Source of the DNA: an uncultured Flavobacteriaceae bacterium
GTDB taxonomy: Bacteria; Bacteroidota; Bacteroidia; Flavobacteriales; Flavobacteriaceae
Assembly (NCBI GenBank): GCA_905479065.1
Contig: CAJQLB010000007.1
Span: forward strand, 1-64,000
Direction: 5' to 3'
Length of the DNA: 64,000 nt
Shown here: positions 8,450 through 19,300 of the stretch, piece by piece
Layout: each line of letters starts with the position of its first letter
Numbering within the stretch: the first letter of the stretch is position 1
Translations under genes and position numbers: made by a program
Notes under the pieces: generated by a model
What the model was told of the DNA's origin: nothing
Databases searched by the model: none
What the model saw: the letters and a program-made list of their open reading frames with translations, nothing else

Positions 8450-9787
8450 TTATTGTATCATGTTTAGTTGATTAACAACTAATTTCCCAATTTTTCTTCC
8501 TTGCTCCACACCAATTTCAACAGCAGAACGGTAGTGTATTCCACCATACATTCTACTTATAGCAGCTTCATCAGCAGCCTCACTAAAAGTGGAGTAGGAC
8601 CTTTCTTTTAAACCATACGGAACCTCTGAATTATCAATAAAATCAAAGTTTTCTCCAAAAATTGAGGTTAATACAACGGAGGCAGCTCCAGATACAACAG
8701 AGTGACCACTTGTGTATTCCGGGAAAGGAGGTGTTTGAAGAATGGGTTTCCATTCATCATTAAAATATGTATTAATTAGAGTTTCGGGTCTTACAAGATT
8801 ACTTCGATATTTTTCGTCCCAACAACTAATAAAGGCATCGGCAAGTGCGATGGAAGTTTTAGTATAAGCGAAGACAGTTTTACTATAATTAGCATTGTCT
8901 TTTTTTGATGCAATTTTTGTGATTCCAATCCAATGTGCTCCTGGTGTAATTTTTTTAACAGCAAACATTAAATGACCTCTTGTTATTGAAACGTAAGGAT
9001 TACAGTCCCAAAATTGAGCAATCGCAATTTCCTCTGACTCATCACCTTTTTTTGTAATTCGTTCGCTGATGTCATACACCTCTTGTAATTCCTTATAAAA
9101 TAAAGATGTTTTTTCCATCGAGAAAGAAGGTGGGGGAGTCGGTTTAAATTGTGCAGCTGAATCCAAAATGAAAGGTCGTATTTTGTTCCAATGAGGTTCA
9201 AGGCCGTCCATATAAGATGGTGGTGTAGGCTGCCATCTAGATTCATCTTCTGAATCTACTCTAAATTTTGGCATTGTTCTGGTTTGAGGATAGTTGTCAT
9301 TATTCATCCAATTCGCTATGAATTCTGAAACTTGAAGACCGTATTCTCGAGAATTTTCAAACTCAACAGGGTTTATGTTTTCCCATTTGGTGTAAAGACT
9401 GTCTCTGAAACCTTTAATTTTATCCTCAGAAAAAATGAGTTGTCGACTTAAATCTATATGAGCAATGAGCGCCGATAAAGAATGATTTATTGACTTATTT
9501 TTGCCTGCTTTTGGAATTGCGCCAAGATGTTCAATTTGTTTTTCTAATGATTGATACATACTATCATTTTGTGCTATAATTTCATAAGCAGCTATATTTG
9601 GATAGACAAAAACCCTACTTGCTACAGGTGGCGAAAATATGTCATGAACCATCGCGTCAATGACCCTGTCAACGGAAAGGTGAAAGTCCTCTGTAGAAAC
9701 TACTATAGGGTCGTAGTTTGGCTTGCATGAGTAAATCATTAAAATAAAGAAAAATCCTAGGGAAAATTTTTGTGTTAATTTCATCAT
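8450..9787 (-). CDS. Vanadium-dependent haloperoxidase/PAP2-like lipoprotein
   Basis: A 445-residue lipoprotein (lipobox Cys21) of the vanadium haloperoxidase/PAP2 phosphatase superfamily. The vanadate/phosphate pocket is complete: Lys326-x6-Arg333-Pro334, then TSGH with His362, then Ser411-Arg412-x5-His418. The Lys-Arg and Arg-His spacings (7 and 6) equal those of characterised vanadium chloroperoxidase. It could be a haloperoxidase or an acid phosphatase; the fold alone does not decide. Related proteins are common beside VCBS/UnbV lipoproteins in marine Bacteroidota (recalled, not searched). It overlaps the stop of the preceding repeat lipoprotein by one base, so the two are translationally linked. 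Confidence 0.85.
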   Translation of the reverse strand: MMKLTQKFSLGFFFILMIYSCKPNYDPIVVSTEDFHLSVDRVIDAMVHDIFSPPVASRVFVYPNIAAYEIIAQNDSMYQSLEKQIEHLGAIPKAGKNKSINHSLSALIAHIDLSRQLIFSEDKIKGFRDSLYTKWENINPVEFENSREYGLQVSEFIANWMNNDNYPQTRTMPKFRVDSEDESRWQPTPPSYMDGLEPHWNKIRPFILDSAAQFKPTPPPSFSMEKTSLFYKELQEVYDISERITKKGDESEEIAIAQFWDCNPYVSITRGHLMFAVKKITPGAHWIGITKIASKKDNANYSKTVFAYTKTSIALADAFISCWDEKYRSNLVRPETLINTYFNDEWKPILQTPPFPEYTSGHSVVSGAASVVLTSIFGENFDFIDNSEVPYGLKERSYSTFSEAADEAAISRMYGGIHYRSAVEIGVEQGRKIGKLVVNQLNMIQ

Positions 9788-12700
9788 TATTGGTTTGTTA
9801 GTTCATATACTTGCGCCTTGTCATTATTTACAGTAACCATTAAGAAGGGTTGTTGTTTAAATGATATGATATTTAGACTTTTTATGGCTTTGTTACTAAA
9901 ATTTAATCCAATTTTATTTCCGAGAATGACTGTGCTATCATTTTTAATTAGAGCTCCTGGAAATGAATCAAAGCGACCATGATATGGTGTTACCCCAAAA
10001 TAATTCCCTCCCACTAAAATTTCAAACGTTCCATCATCATCAAAATCATATTTTAAAAAAGAGGTGATAGGAGCGATTTGCAACTCACTTTTAAATGGGA
10101 CGAATGTGTATTGGTTATTGATGTTTTTTAAGTAGCCTGATGATAAGGTATGTACATTCAGTTCTTTAGCACTATCTAAATCAGATTTTTCTATAATCTC
10201 AGAAATTTGTTTACCAGCAAAGTTTTTGTACGAAGGATATTTTTTACGTAAACTAATGAGTTGACTGGCTAATTCATCTAAGCCCAATATTGGGTAATAC
10301 CCATCTTTATTATAATTACAAACAATGGTTTCGGTAGTCTCGTTATTATCAAAATCTGAGTAGTACATTTTAAGAGGGCGGTCCTTAGATGCTTTAAATT
10401 TTGAATTTTCTCCCCAGTTACCTAACAAATAATCAGTATCTCCGTCATTGTCAATATCGAAAGGAATTATTTGTTGCCATAATCCATTTAATTTTTGATT
10501 GACAGTTAATTCCTCAACGAAATTGCCCTTCTCGTTACGAAAGAATTTTGGAGACATCCATTCTCCTACTATGATAAGATCTGCAAAGCCGTCAGAGTTA
10601 AAGTCATCCCAAATAGCATCTGTTACCATCCCTATATTCTGAAATGGTTGATCCTTGAGAATTGAAAAATAACCATTATCATTGTTTAAGACATAAGAAT
10701 TTGGAATGTTACCAAAATCGTTAGACACGGCGTTGTTCCCAATAAATAGGTCTAAATCTCCGTCAAGATCATAGTCGAAAGCTTTAATGACGTTGGCATT
10801 CTCAAAATAAGCAGGAAAATCTTCCTTTAAATAATGCTTATTGTTTTGACTGTAATATTTATCTAATAATGGAGGCATATTGTTAAAAAAATCACCTCCT
10901 CCAGTTCCAATGATGATGTCATTTATAGAATCGCCATTGAAATCAGCAATGATTGCCTCAACATCTTCTGTAATAGAATCTTTGTAAATAGTTTTAATAA
11001 TTTGTTCATTAAATTGACTATCACCTTGGACATAAACTTTTGGTGTTTTAAATTTAGAACTACCAAAATAAACATCATCTTTTCCATCATTATTTAAATC
11101 TCCGATAGCAACACCTGGACCTCGATCTGAAATCTGATAAGGAATCAGCTTTTGTCTATTAAAGTCAATGTAGTTGTCTTCTTCATGAGTAAAATTCAAA
11201 CCGAGATTATTTTCAGTTTGTTTGAAAACTAGTGACTTATTTAATGTTGTTTTTTCTTTGGCTAAAACTTGTGTGTCCTCAGGGTTAATCGTCAGGGTTT
11301 GGTTGGTGGAAATATTTTTTAATGTTTGATAGGTATTGTTTGGCCAAACAACCCTTATTGAATCGACTGAATTTACAGATCCAAAACCAAAATGAATCAC
11401 AGGTTCTGAGGACGATTGAAATCCTCTTACGGTGTAGAGTTCTTTATATTGAAGTATTCCTGCTGAATAGGCGTATACTTTTGTTCCGATACCAAAGGAG
11501 TTTGGTTTAAAATAATTGAATTTTAATTTTAAAAAATGACGTTTTTCATTTGTTTGATTGATGTAAATAGAGGCCTCTTCATTGATATTATTAATCACCA
11601 AATCTAAATCTCCATCATTGTCTAAATCTCCAAAGGCCGTTGCTCCTGAAACATTTAAGTTGTCATCAATCCAAATACCTGATTTGTCTTGAAATTTTAA
11701 TTCTTTCGAGCCTTTAAAAATATAGTTGTGTGTTTCCCCTGAGGGCATCATATTTAGAGCCTCTTGATCAACTAATTTTGTGTTGTCAATTTTTTTTTGA
11801 ATCTGTTCATTTGAAACAAATTTTATAAAATCTAAATCATTAGGTCTCTTTGGAATACCATTTGAAATGAATAAATCTTGCTCACCATCTTGGTCGTAAT
11901 CAGCAAACAGCCCACTCCAACTCCAGTCTGTGGCTCCAATACCACTGAGAAGACCGGTTTCCAAAAACCTTGAATTTGCTTGATTAATGAACATCATATT
12001 TCGAGTAAACTGATAGTGGTATCCATATTTTTCAGTCCTTAGTTTTTGGATTTGGATATTATCATCACCTTCTGAAGATTTGAGAACGATTTCATCTTCT
12101 GCTAACATGTCCAAAGACAATAAATCTGGCCAACCATCATGGTTGATGTCAGCAGCATCATTTCCCATTGAAAATCTAGAGGTGTGTCCAAAATAATTTT
12201 TGAGTTGTTCAGAAAATGTTCCATCACCCTTGTTTATGTAATAATAATCATCTTCATGGAAGTCATTTCCAACGAAAATATCTGGATAACCATCTTTATT
12301 GAAATCGGCTATTGCTACACCTAAACCATAGCCGTTGACCCCTCCAAATATACCTGCTTCCTCACTGATGTCTGTAAATGAATCGCCATCATTTCTCAAT
12401 AACTTGTCCCCAGTTTGATAATTTCTCTTACTTCTTACTGTTACATTTCCAAATGATTCTTGTGTATGCGTAGCGTGATTTAAAAGATAAATATCTAAGT
12501 CTCCATCGAGATCAAAGTCTAAAAATGCGGCAGAGGAACTGTAAGAGTCAAAATCTAAATTATAGTATTTTGCACTTTCAGTAAAAGTTTCATTGCCATT
12601 ATTTATATACAATTCATTATGCCCATAAAAACCATTAACCCCGACAACTGCACAAACATAAATGTCAATTAAGCCATCACCATTGATGTCACCCATTATT

Positions 12701-13038
12701 GCTCCGGTATTCCAAGAGCTATTTCCCTCAATTAAGGCTTTTTTAGAGATGTCTTCAAAGGTGAGATTTCCCTTGTTTAAATATAATTTATTTGGCAACT
12801 GGTTAGCAGATAAAAAGACATCTAAAAGTCCGTCATTATTGATATCGCCTAAGGCAACACCACCTCCGTTATAGTAGTAAAGATAATCGAGAATATTGAC
12901 GTCATCTGATGCTGTTAAACTATTTTTAAAAACGATTCCTGTTTCTTTTGTGGGAGCTTTGATGAAGAGTCGCTCTTTTTGTTCGTGGCAACTAAACAAA
13001 AGAATAAAACCAACTAAAACAATGCTTTTACTCATCAT
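9787..13038 (-). CDS. VCBS/FG-GAP + ASPIC/UnbV repeat lipoprotein (copy 1 of 3)
   Basis: A 1,083-residue secreted lipoprotein (lipobox Cys17) built from FG-GAP/VCBS blades. Many DxNxDGxxD-type calcium loops recur from about residue 60 to 480, for example GDINNDGLLDVF and ADFNKDGYPDIF. An ASPIC/UnbV domain follows (about 520-600, containing RGFQSSSEP and VVWPN), then a second FG-GAP set (about 640-900). Near the C-terminus comes a helical DELASQLISLRKKYPSY segment shared with the two paralogues, then a last FG-GAP blade. Beta-propellers of this kind bind ligands or partner proteins; no catalytic motif is visible. It overlaps the preceding paralogue by 11 bp and the haloperoxidase-like gene by 1 bp. 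It probably sits on the outer membrane, but its ligand is unknown. Confidence 0.88.
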   Translation of the reverse strand: MMSKSIVLVGFILLFSCHEQKERLFIKAPTKETGIVFKNSLTASDDVNILDYLYYYNGGGVALGDINNDGLLDVFLSANQLPNKLYLNKGNLTFEDISKKALIEGNSSWNTGAIMGDINGDGLIDIYVCAVVGVNGFYGHNELYINNGNETFTESAKYYNLDFDSYSSSAAFLDFDLDGDLDIYLLNHATHTQESFGNVTVRSKRNYQTGDKLLRNDGDSFTDISEEAGIFGGVNGYGLGVAIADFNKDGYPDIFVGNDFHEDDYYYINKGDGTFSEQLKNYFGHTSRFSMGNDAADINHDGWPDLLSLDMLAEDEIVLKSSEGDDNIQIQKLRTEKYGYHYQFTRNMMFINQANSRFLETGLLSGIGATDWSWSGLFADYDQDGEQDLFISNGIPKRPNDLDFIKFVSNEQIQKKIDNTKLVDQEALNMMPSGETHNYIFKGSKELKFQDKSGIWIDDNLNVSGATAFGDLDNDGDLDLVINNINEEASIYINQTNEKRHFLKLKFNYFKPNSFGIGTKVYAYSAGILQYKELYTVRGFQSSSEPVIHFGFGSVNSVDSIRVVWPNNTYQTLKNISTNQTLTINPEDTQVLAKEKTTLNKSLVFKQTENNLGLNFTHEEDNYIDFNRQKLIPYQISDRGPGVAIGDLNNDGKDDVYFGSSKFKTPKVYVQGDSQFNEQIIKTIYKDSITEDVEAIIADFNGDSINDIIIGTGGGDFFNNMPPLLDKYYSQNNKHYLKEDFPAYFENANVIKAFDYDLDGDLDLFIGNNAVSNDFGNIPNSYVLNNDNGYFSILKDQPFQNIGMVTDAIWDDFNSDGFADLIIVGEWMSPKFFRNEKGNFVEELTVNQKLNGLWQQIIPFDIDNDGDTDYLLGNWGENSKFKASKDRPLKMYYSDFDNNETTETIVCNYNKDGYYPILGLDELASQLISLRKKYPSYKNFAGKQISEIIEKSDLDSAKELNVHTLSSGYLKNINNQYTFVPFKSELQIAPITSFLKYDFDDDGTFEILVGGNYFGVTPYHGRFDSFPGALIKNDSTVILGNKIGLNFSNKAIKSLNIISFKQQPFLMVTVNNDKAQVYELTNQ

Positions 13039-16000
13039 TAATCAAAAATATTTTTGGAAATTCATCATTAATAGAAGCTACAAGGTATGTTTCTCCATTT
13101 TTTGTTTTAATGGTTCTTAATTGTTTTGCTTCATTTTTTATAACAAAACCACTGTCGTTATAGTTTTGCCATGTAAAGTTAAGATTGCCATCTCCTAAGA
13201 GGACATTTCCGTAATTTGCATCTAATCGAGAGTATTGAGGCTTGAACTCAAAATTGTTTCCAGCCATGATAATATCGAGATTTCCATCATTATTTACGTC
13301 AGAGCAAACAATACCACAAACACAAGAAAATTGGACTCTGTTTGGTAGATAAATAATTTGAAATTGATTGTTACCAATGTTTTCTGCAATAATAGTCTCT
13401 GAAATAGTACTCTGTTTTATTATTGACCGGTCAAAAATATCTTTATTAAACAATTTATCAATCGACTTTTTGGCATATTCAGAAGCTTTGATATTTTGTT
13501 TTTTTAAGGAGACGAGTTGTGCTGTCAATTCCTTTTTCATATGGATTGGGAAATCGCTACCGTTCTCATTTTTTGTAATTATTTGTTCAATAGTTCCATT
13601 ATTGTCAAAATCATTTATCCACATTTTCATTGGATGTTCATTGGATGTTTTGTGAGCAGTGTTATTCCCTTGATTTCCAAAAATAAAATCTATGTCACCG
13701 TCACTATCTAAATCAGCAGTTTCGACGGTGTTCCACATCCCATGTAAATCATCTAAGGATGATGTTAATTTGATTAATCGTTTGCCATTATTTTTATAAA
13801 TTTTTGGAGTGTCCCATTCTGCAACAATGACTAAATCCTTTAGGTCATCATTGTCAATATCTACCCATTTTGCATTGGTAATCATTCCTGCATTTTTCAA
13901 ATCATAAGCGACTTTATCGGTAACATTCTCAAATACACCATGGCCATCATTTTGTAGAAACAAGTGTGCTGGATTAATACCATAAGTACCTACCACACTT
14001 CTTGACCCAACAAAAACATCAATATCTCCGTCGTTATCAAAGTCGTAAGGTGCGACTACAGCAATATTTGTGCGAGTTGACGGAATAGTTTGTTGTGATA
14101 ATTCAAATTTGCCATTACCATCACTAAAGTATAATCTTGTAGTGTATAAATGGCTATTCCCTCTCTCATTTCCTCCTGTGCCAACTATTAAATCTAGATT
14201 TCCGTCGTTATTTGCATCGAAAAAAGCAGCGGTTGTATCTTCTAAATATGCATCATTTGTAAATGCCTTTTGAATGGATTGTTTGATTATGCCATTGCCA
14301 TAATTCATATATAAAACACCAGGCTGCCCTTTCCCTCCACCGATGTAAAAATCTTCATTCCCGTCTTTATCAATGTCACCAACAGCAAGCGCTGGCCCTT
14401 CTTGTGAAAGCATTTTTGAAATTAATCCCTCAAAATCAAAATCAGAATAGTTGTTTTCTTGATGTTTAATGAGATCTTTAATCGTTATTTCAGAGAGAAG
14501 TGTATTGGTGGTATGAGCTTGAGATGGCTTTTGAATTTCAGAGGCTTCAGACTGTTTTAATGTTAATATTGTGTCTGTTTTTACAGTTGTAATTTTTTGT
14601 GTTTTGTCATTAGGCCAAATAACTCTTAATGAGTCTATGATTTCAGTTTCTCCAACGCCAATAGTCATTACATAATCCATCGAGGATTGAAACCCTCGTG
14701 AGGGAATTTGTTCTTGTACATAGGTTTTACCATCGTAATATAATTTTATTGTACTTCCTACACCAAAGGTGTTTGTATCATCACCTGTTAATTTTATTTT
14801 TATAAAATTATTATTTGTTAAAGTTTCGGTATTATTTTTATAAACAAATGGTGGCATATTAACATTGTTAATCACCAAATCTAAGTCTCCGTCATTGTCT
14901 AAATCACCATAGGCGACACCATTTGACAAACTTGGGATTTCAAACCCCCATTCTTTGTTGGCATTTTTAAATGTCAAATCTCCACGATTTTGGTAGGCAT
15001 AATTAGGCTGTGGCTTGATAGGCATTTTACTGATAATTGAATCAATAGCTTGTTTTCGACCTGTCAGTGCCATTTTTTGAATAATTTCGTTTGCGAAAAA
15101 ATCAACAAAATCTAAGTCTGTCAGATCGTGATTGACACCATTGGTCACAAAAATATCTCTATTTCCATCGTTGTCCATATCAAAAATAAGACCAGCCCAA
15201 CTCCAATCGGTTTTGGCAATACCACTGAAATAAGCTATTTCTGAAAAAGTGCCATTACCATTGTTGAGTTGAAGTGTGTTTTGAATATATTGTTGATAAA
15301 AATCCTTACTTTGTTTGAGTTTGAAAACATTATAGTTTTCAAATTCCATAACAGATTTCACTCGTTCGTCTGCTTCAGGTAACATATCAGTAATAAAAAT
15401 ATCAATGTTTCCGTCGTTGTTAATGTCCGCCATATCAACGCCCATTGCAGATAAACTTAGATGAGAAACCCAATTTTTAATATCCTCTGTAAAAGTTCCA
15501 TCTTGATTATTCAAGTACAAATAGTCTCTTTCATAAAAATCATTTGATATGTAAATATCCGGATATAAGTCACCATTAATATCACTAACCATAACGCCAA
15601 GACCAAAACCAATTAGACTTCCATAAATCCCTGCCTCTTCACTAACATCTACAAACTTACCGTCGTCATTTCGTAATAACATATCACCAACCCCTCTAAA
15701 TATTTCAGGCACATTCTCCCAATCTTGTGCGCGTTTATCTCGTTGTTCAGCATAGCCTAAACTACTTACAGGAATATTACTATTATTTAATATGTAAGCA
15801 TCAAGATCACCATCTTTATCATAGTCAAAAAAGGAAGCATGTGTTGAAAATCCTGTTTTGGCTAAATTATAGGTCTCGGCTTTTTCAGTGAAAGTTAAAT
15901 CACCATTATTGATATACAAATCATTATCATGGTTGTTACCCTCTAAATTTCCGGCATTACTTACATAAATATCTAACAAGCCATCTTGGTTTATATCGAC

Positions 16001-16387
16001 CATTACAACACCTGTTGACCAAGGTTTGTTCCCCTCAATACCTGCCTTTTCTGAGATATCTTCAAACTGAAAGTTGCCTTTGTTAAGATAAAGTTTATTA
16101 GCTACCATATTACCTGTGATATAGACGTCGGCAAGTCCGTCGTTGTTTATATCACCTAGTGCAACCCCACCGCCATTGTAGAAGTTACGATATTTAAAAA
16201 TATTAAAGTTTTTTTGATTTTTTACAGAATTCACAAAATCAATACCGATATCTTTTGCGTTAAGAAGAGAAAATAATTGTTGTGTGTTATCAGCTTTCTT
16301 ATCTTCATTCATTTCTTGATTACAGGCATGTAATAATATGACGCACAGCAATAAGGCAAATCGGTGTAACATTAATTGAGCTTTCAT
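13028..16387 (-). CDS. VCBS/FG-GAP + ASPIC/UnbV repeat lipoprotein (copy 2 of 3)
   Basis: A 1,119-residue paralogue of its two neighbours. Lipobox Cys22, N-terminal FG-GAP propeller with loops such as GDINNDGLADVY and VDINQDGLLDIY, an ASPIC/UnbV domain (RGFQSSMDY and VIWPND, about 540-600), a second FG-GAP series beginning QEGPALAVGDIDKDGNEDFY, the conserved KELTAQLVSLKKQN segment, and a C-terminal blade. It overlaps the upstream copy by 4 bp and the downstream copy by 11 bp. The three copies have diverged widely in sequence while keeping domain order, which suggests an old triplication with distinct roles rather than recent duplication. It may act as a surface ligand-binding or assembly partner of SusC/SusD; this is inference. 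Confidence 0.88.
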   Translation of the reverse strand: MKAQLMLHRFALLLCVILLHACNQEMNEDKKADNTQQLFSLLNAKDIGIDFVNSVKNQKNFNIFKYRNFYNGGGVALGDINNDGLADVYITGNMVANKLYLNKGNFQFEDISEKAGIEGNKPWSTGVVMVDINQDGLLDIYVSNAGNLEGNNHDNDLYINNGDLTFTEKAETYNLAKTGFSTHASFFDYDKDGDLDAYILNNSNIPVSSLGYAEQRDKRAQDWENVPEIFRGVGDMLLRNDDGKFVDVSEEAGIYGSLIGFGLGVMVSDINGDLYPDIYISNDFYERDYLYLNNQDGTFTEDIKNWVSHLSLSAMGVDMADINNDGNIDIFITDMLPEADERVKSVMEFENYNVFKLKQSKDFYQQYIQNTLQLNNGNGTFSEIAYFSGIAKTDWSWAGLIFDMDNDGNRDIFVTNGVNHDLTDLDFVDFFANEIIQKMALTGRKQAIDSIISKMPIKPQPNYAYQNRGDLTFKNANKEWGFEIPSLSNGVAYGDLDNDGDLDLVINNVNMPPFVYKNNTETLTNNNFIKIKLTGDDTNTFGVGSTIKLYYDGKTYVQEQIPSRGFQSSMDYVMTIGVGETEIIDSLRVIWPNDKTQKITTVKTDTILTLKQSEASEIQKPSQAHTTNTLLSEITIKDLIKHQENNYSDFDFEGLISKMLSQEGPALAVGDIDKDGNEDFYIGGGKGQPGVLYMNYGNGIIKQSIQKAFTNDAYLEDTTAAFFDANNDGNLDLIVGTGGNERGNSHLYTTRLYFSDGNGKFELSQQTIPSTRTNIAVVAPYDFDNDGDIDVFVGSRSVVGTYGINPAHLFLQNDGHGVFENVTDKVAYDLKNAGMITNAKWVDIDNDDLKDLVIVAEWDTPKIYKNNGKRLIKLTSSLDDLHGMWNTVETADLDSDGDIDFIFGNQGNNTAHKTSNEHPMKMWINDFDNNGTIEQIITKNENGSDFPIHMKKELTAQLVSLKKQNIKASEYAKKSIDKLFNKDIFDRSIIKQSTISETIIAENIGNNQFQIIYLPNRVQFSCVCGIVCSDVNNDGNLDIIMAGNNFEFKPQYSRLDANYGNVLLGDGNLNFTWQNYNDSGFVIKNEAKQLRTIKTKNGETYLVASINDEFPKIFLINDE

Positions 16388-19300
16388 TTATTTAATTTTA
16401 AAAAAATGGGGGAATTATTATTTCTTGTAATAATGTAATAAATGTCTTTATTAATCACGATCTCTTCAATCCCTCTTGTTTCACCAGAAGCACCTATATA
16501 TTCATGTGCTTTTTGATTAAAAAATCCTTTCTGGTCATTCATTAAGACCATGCCGTGAGAAGCGTCTAATTTACCTAATTGCGTGTTAATATGATAATTA
16601 TTTCCGATTAAAAAAACATCTTTAAAACCATCATTATTGAAATCTTTTATGAGCATGTCTTTTACTGAAGAAACTTGACTCATAAGTGGTAATTCGTGTT
16701 TTTTAAAGGTATTATTACCTATATTTTCAAAGTAACAACTTGCGAGTTCATTGATGTGTTTTTTAGCGATATTAGTTGTTTTATTTTTTGGAAATAATTC
16801 ATTGAAGGAGGCCTGCGCAAAATCTTGGTAAGACAAATAGGTCTTATTTAGATAAGGAAGCTGTTTTACCAATTCATCCTTTGATGCAAGTGTCGTTTCT
16901 TTGTGTTGTTGGTAATAGGTTACGATTGGATCGATTGTTCCATTACCATCAAAATCATTTCGATATAAGGTGATTGACGCTTCTTTTGAAGCCTTGAGTC
17001 TTGTGTTTAAACCCCAGTTACCTGCAATGATATCAATATCACCATCATTGTCAAAGTCAGCTGCTTTAACAGTATTCCACCACCCTTCAGTGTTGTTTAA
17101 TTTAGTGCTCTGAATCAAAAGTTTTTCTCCGTTATTAATAAATAGTGTTATCGGCATCCAATGTCCTACAACAATGACATCCTTAAAGTTGTCACCATTA
17201 ACATCAATCCAGTGTATATCATAAACATTACCAATATTTTCAAATTCAGTGCTTACTGATGTGGTGATGTTTTTAAATTCACCGAGTCCGTTATTTTCAA
17301 AAATATATTGTCTTGGTGTTTGTCCAAATTCCCATGGGATAAGATTTGAAATAATGGAAATATCCATATCTCCATCATTATCTAAATCAACAACGCTCAC
17401 TTTGGAAGCGTTTGTTTCAATTTCCATGAATTGCTGGGATTCATACCGAAATACTCCATTCTCGTTTATGTATAATCTAGGCTTTAGCGGAGATCCCTCT
17501 TTAAATTCGTTTCCGCCACTTACTACAATTAGGTCTTTATAAGCATCACCATTGGCATCAAAAAATAATGCATGCGTATCTTCATTAATGGCATGTTCCT
17601 CAAATATATTGTCTTGCACTGACACAAATTCACCATCCTTATTTTGTAGATACAAAGCGCTTTTTTGTGATTTTCCTCCAGTGATAAAGATATCTTCAAG
17701 ACCATCATTATTTACATCATCTACTGCCGTATATGGACCTGTATTTGTTGAGGCATAAGGAACAAGAGGGTCTCTATTAAATTCAATAGAAGGTGTGTCA
17801 TAATGCTGAAAATCAAGAATACTATCTGTTAACACTTCTAGATGATTAGGCTTACTTTCATTGTAATAGTTATATGACAAATGTGCGTTTTTGATGGAAG
17901 CTATAATCTGATGATTAGTTACAATCTTCTCTAATCTTTCATATTTTCCATTAGGCCAGATAATATGCATTGAATCTACAGTTTGTTCCGTTCCCAGTCC
18001 TATATGAATTGACGCATCACTGGATGACAAATAACCTTTATTTATATAGTTTTCTTGTGTGATTATTTGATCTTTAATAAAAGCTTTTATTTTCACACCA
18101 ATTCCCAATAAGTTATCTGCTTCACCCAAGAATTTTATTTTGAGATAATTATTACGGTTGTTTTCCGCATTATTTTTTAACACAAAAGCCTGTTCATTAA
18201 TATTGTTAATAACAAGATCTAAATCCCCGTCATTGTCTAAATCAACAGAAACACCGCCATTACTAAAAGACGTCTCGTTTGAAGTCCATTGATGCGTTAC
18301 ATTTTTAAATTTAGTATCACCTGTATTTTGATACATATAATTTTCTACCTTTTTTTCTGGGATAAGTTCAGATAATTCTAGGTTTCTTTCTGATTGTTCG
18401 GTAGCTAACTGTTTCTGAATAGTTTCATTTGATATAAAATTGATGAAATCCATGTCATTTGTTGCACCAACAATTCCATTTGTCACATACAAGTCTTTGA
18501 ATCCGTCGTTGTCGTAATCTCCTATTATTGGGCTCCATGACCATTCCGTTGCGGCAATACCACTTAAAAAAGCAATTTCACTGAAGGTGCCGTTACCGTT
18601 ATTATGATGTAATGTGTTTTGCATAAATTGAGGAGCGTAACCATTATTTAAATAAGATTCATATGTTTGGAAAGGTGCTTCAACACCTGAAGCCTTGTAA
18701 GTTTCTAAATCTTCAGGGAGCATGTCGAGAGATATGATGTCTTGAAGTCCGTTATTGTTTAAATCAGCGATTGCATTACCCATCGAATAATGCGACGTGT
18801 GGCCTAACGTTGAAATGTTACTTGTGATGACTTCTTTAAAGGTGTTGTTTTGTTGATTCATGTAGAGGTAGTCATTCTCAAAAAAATCATTACCAACATA
18901 GATGTCGGGATATCCATCATTGTTAATATCACTTATGGATAAGCCTAAGCCGTATCCGATTTTTCCTTGAAAAATTCCAGATTGTGATGTTATATCAATA
19001 AACTTACCATTAATATTTTCAAGAAGTTTATCGCCAGATATATCATCGATGCGGTTTCTATTATCTCCCTTACCATAATTACTGTTTGGGTGTAAGGAAT
19101 GATTGAGTACAAAAAGATCTAAATCTCCATCTTTATCCATGTCAAAAAATGCTGATTGAGTAGAGAAAGAACGAAGATCCAAACCATATCTTTCTGCTTC
19201 TTCTGTAAATATTGGAATTCCATCTTTGTCAATTCCGTTATTGACAAACAATAAATTATGCCCTGTTATAGTATTATAGTTACCTATTTTACAAACATAA

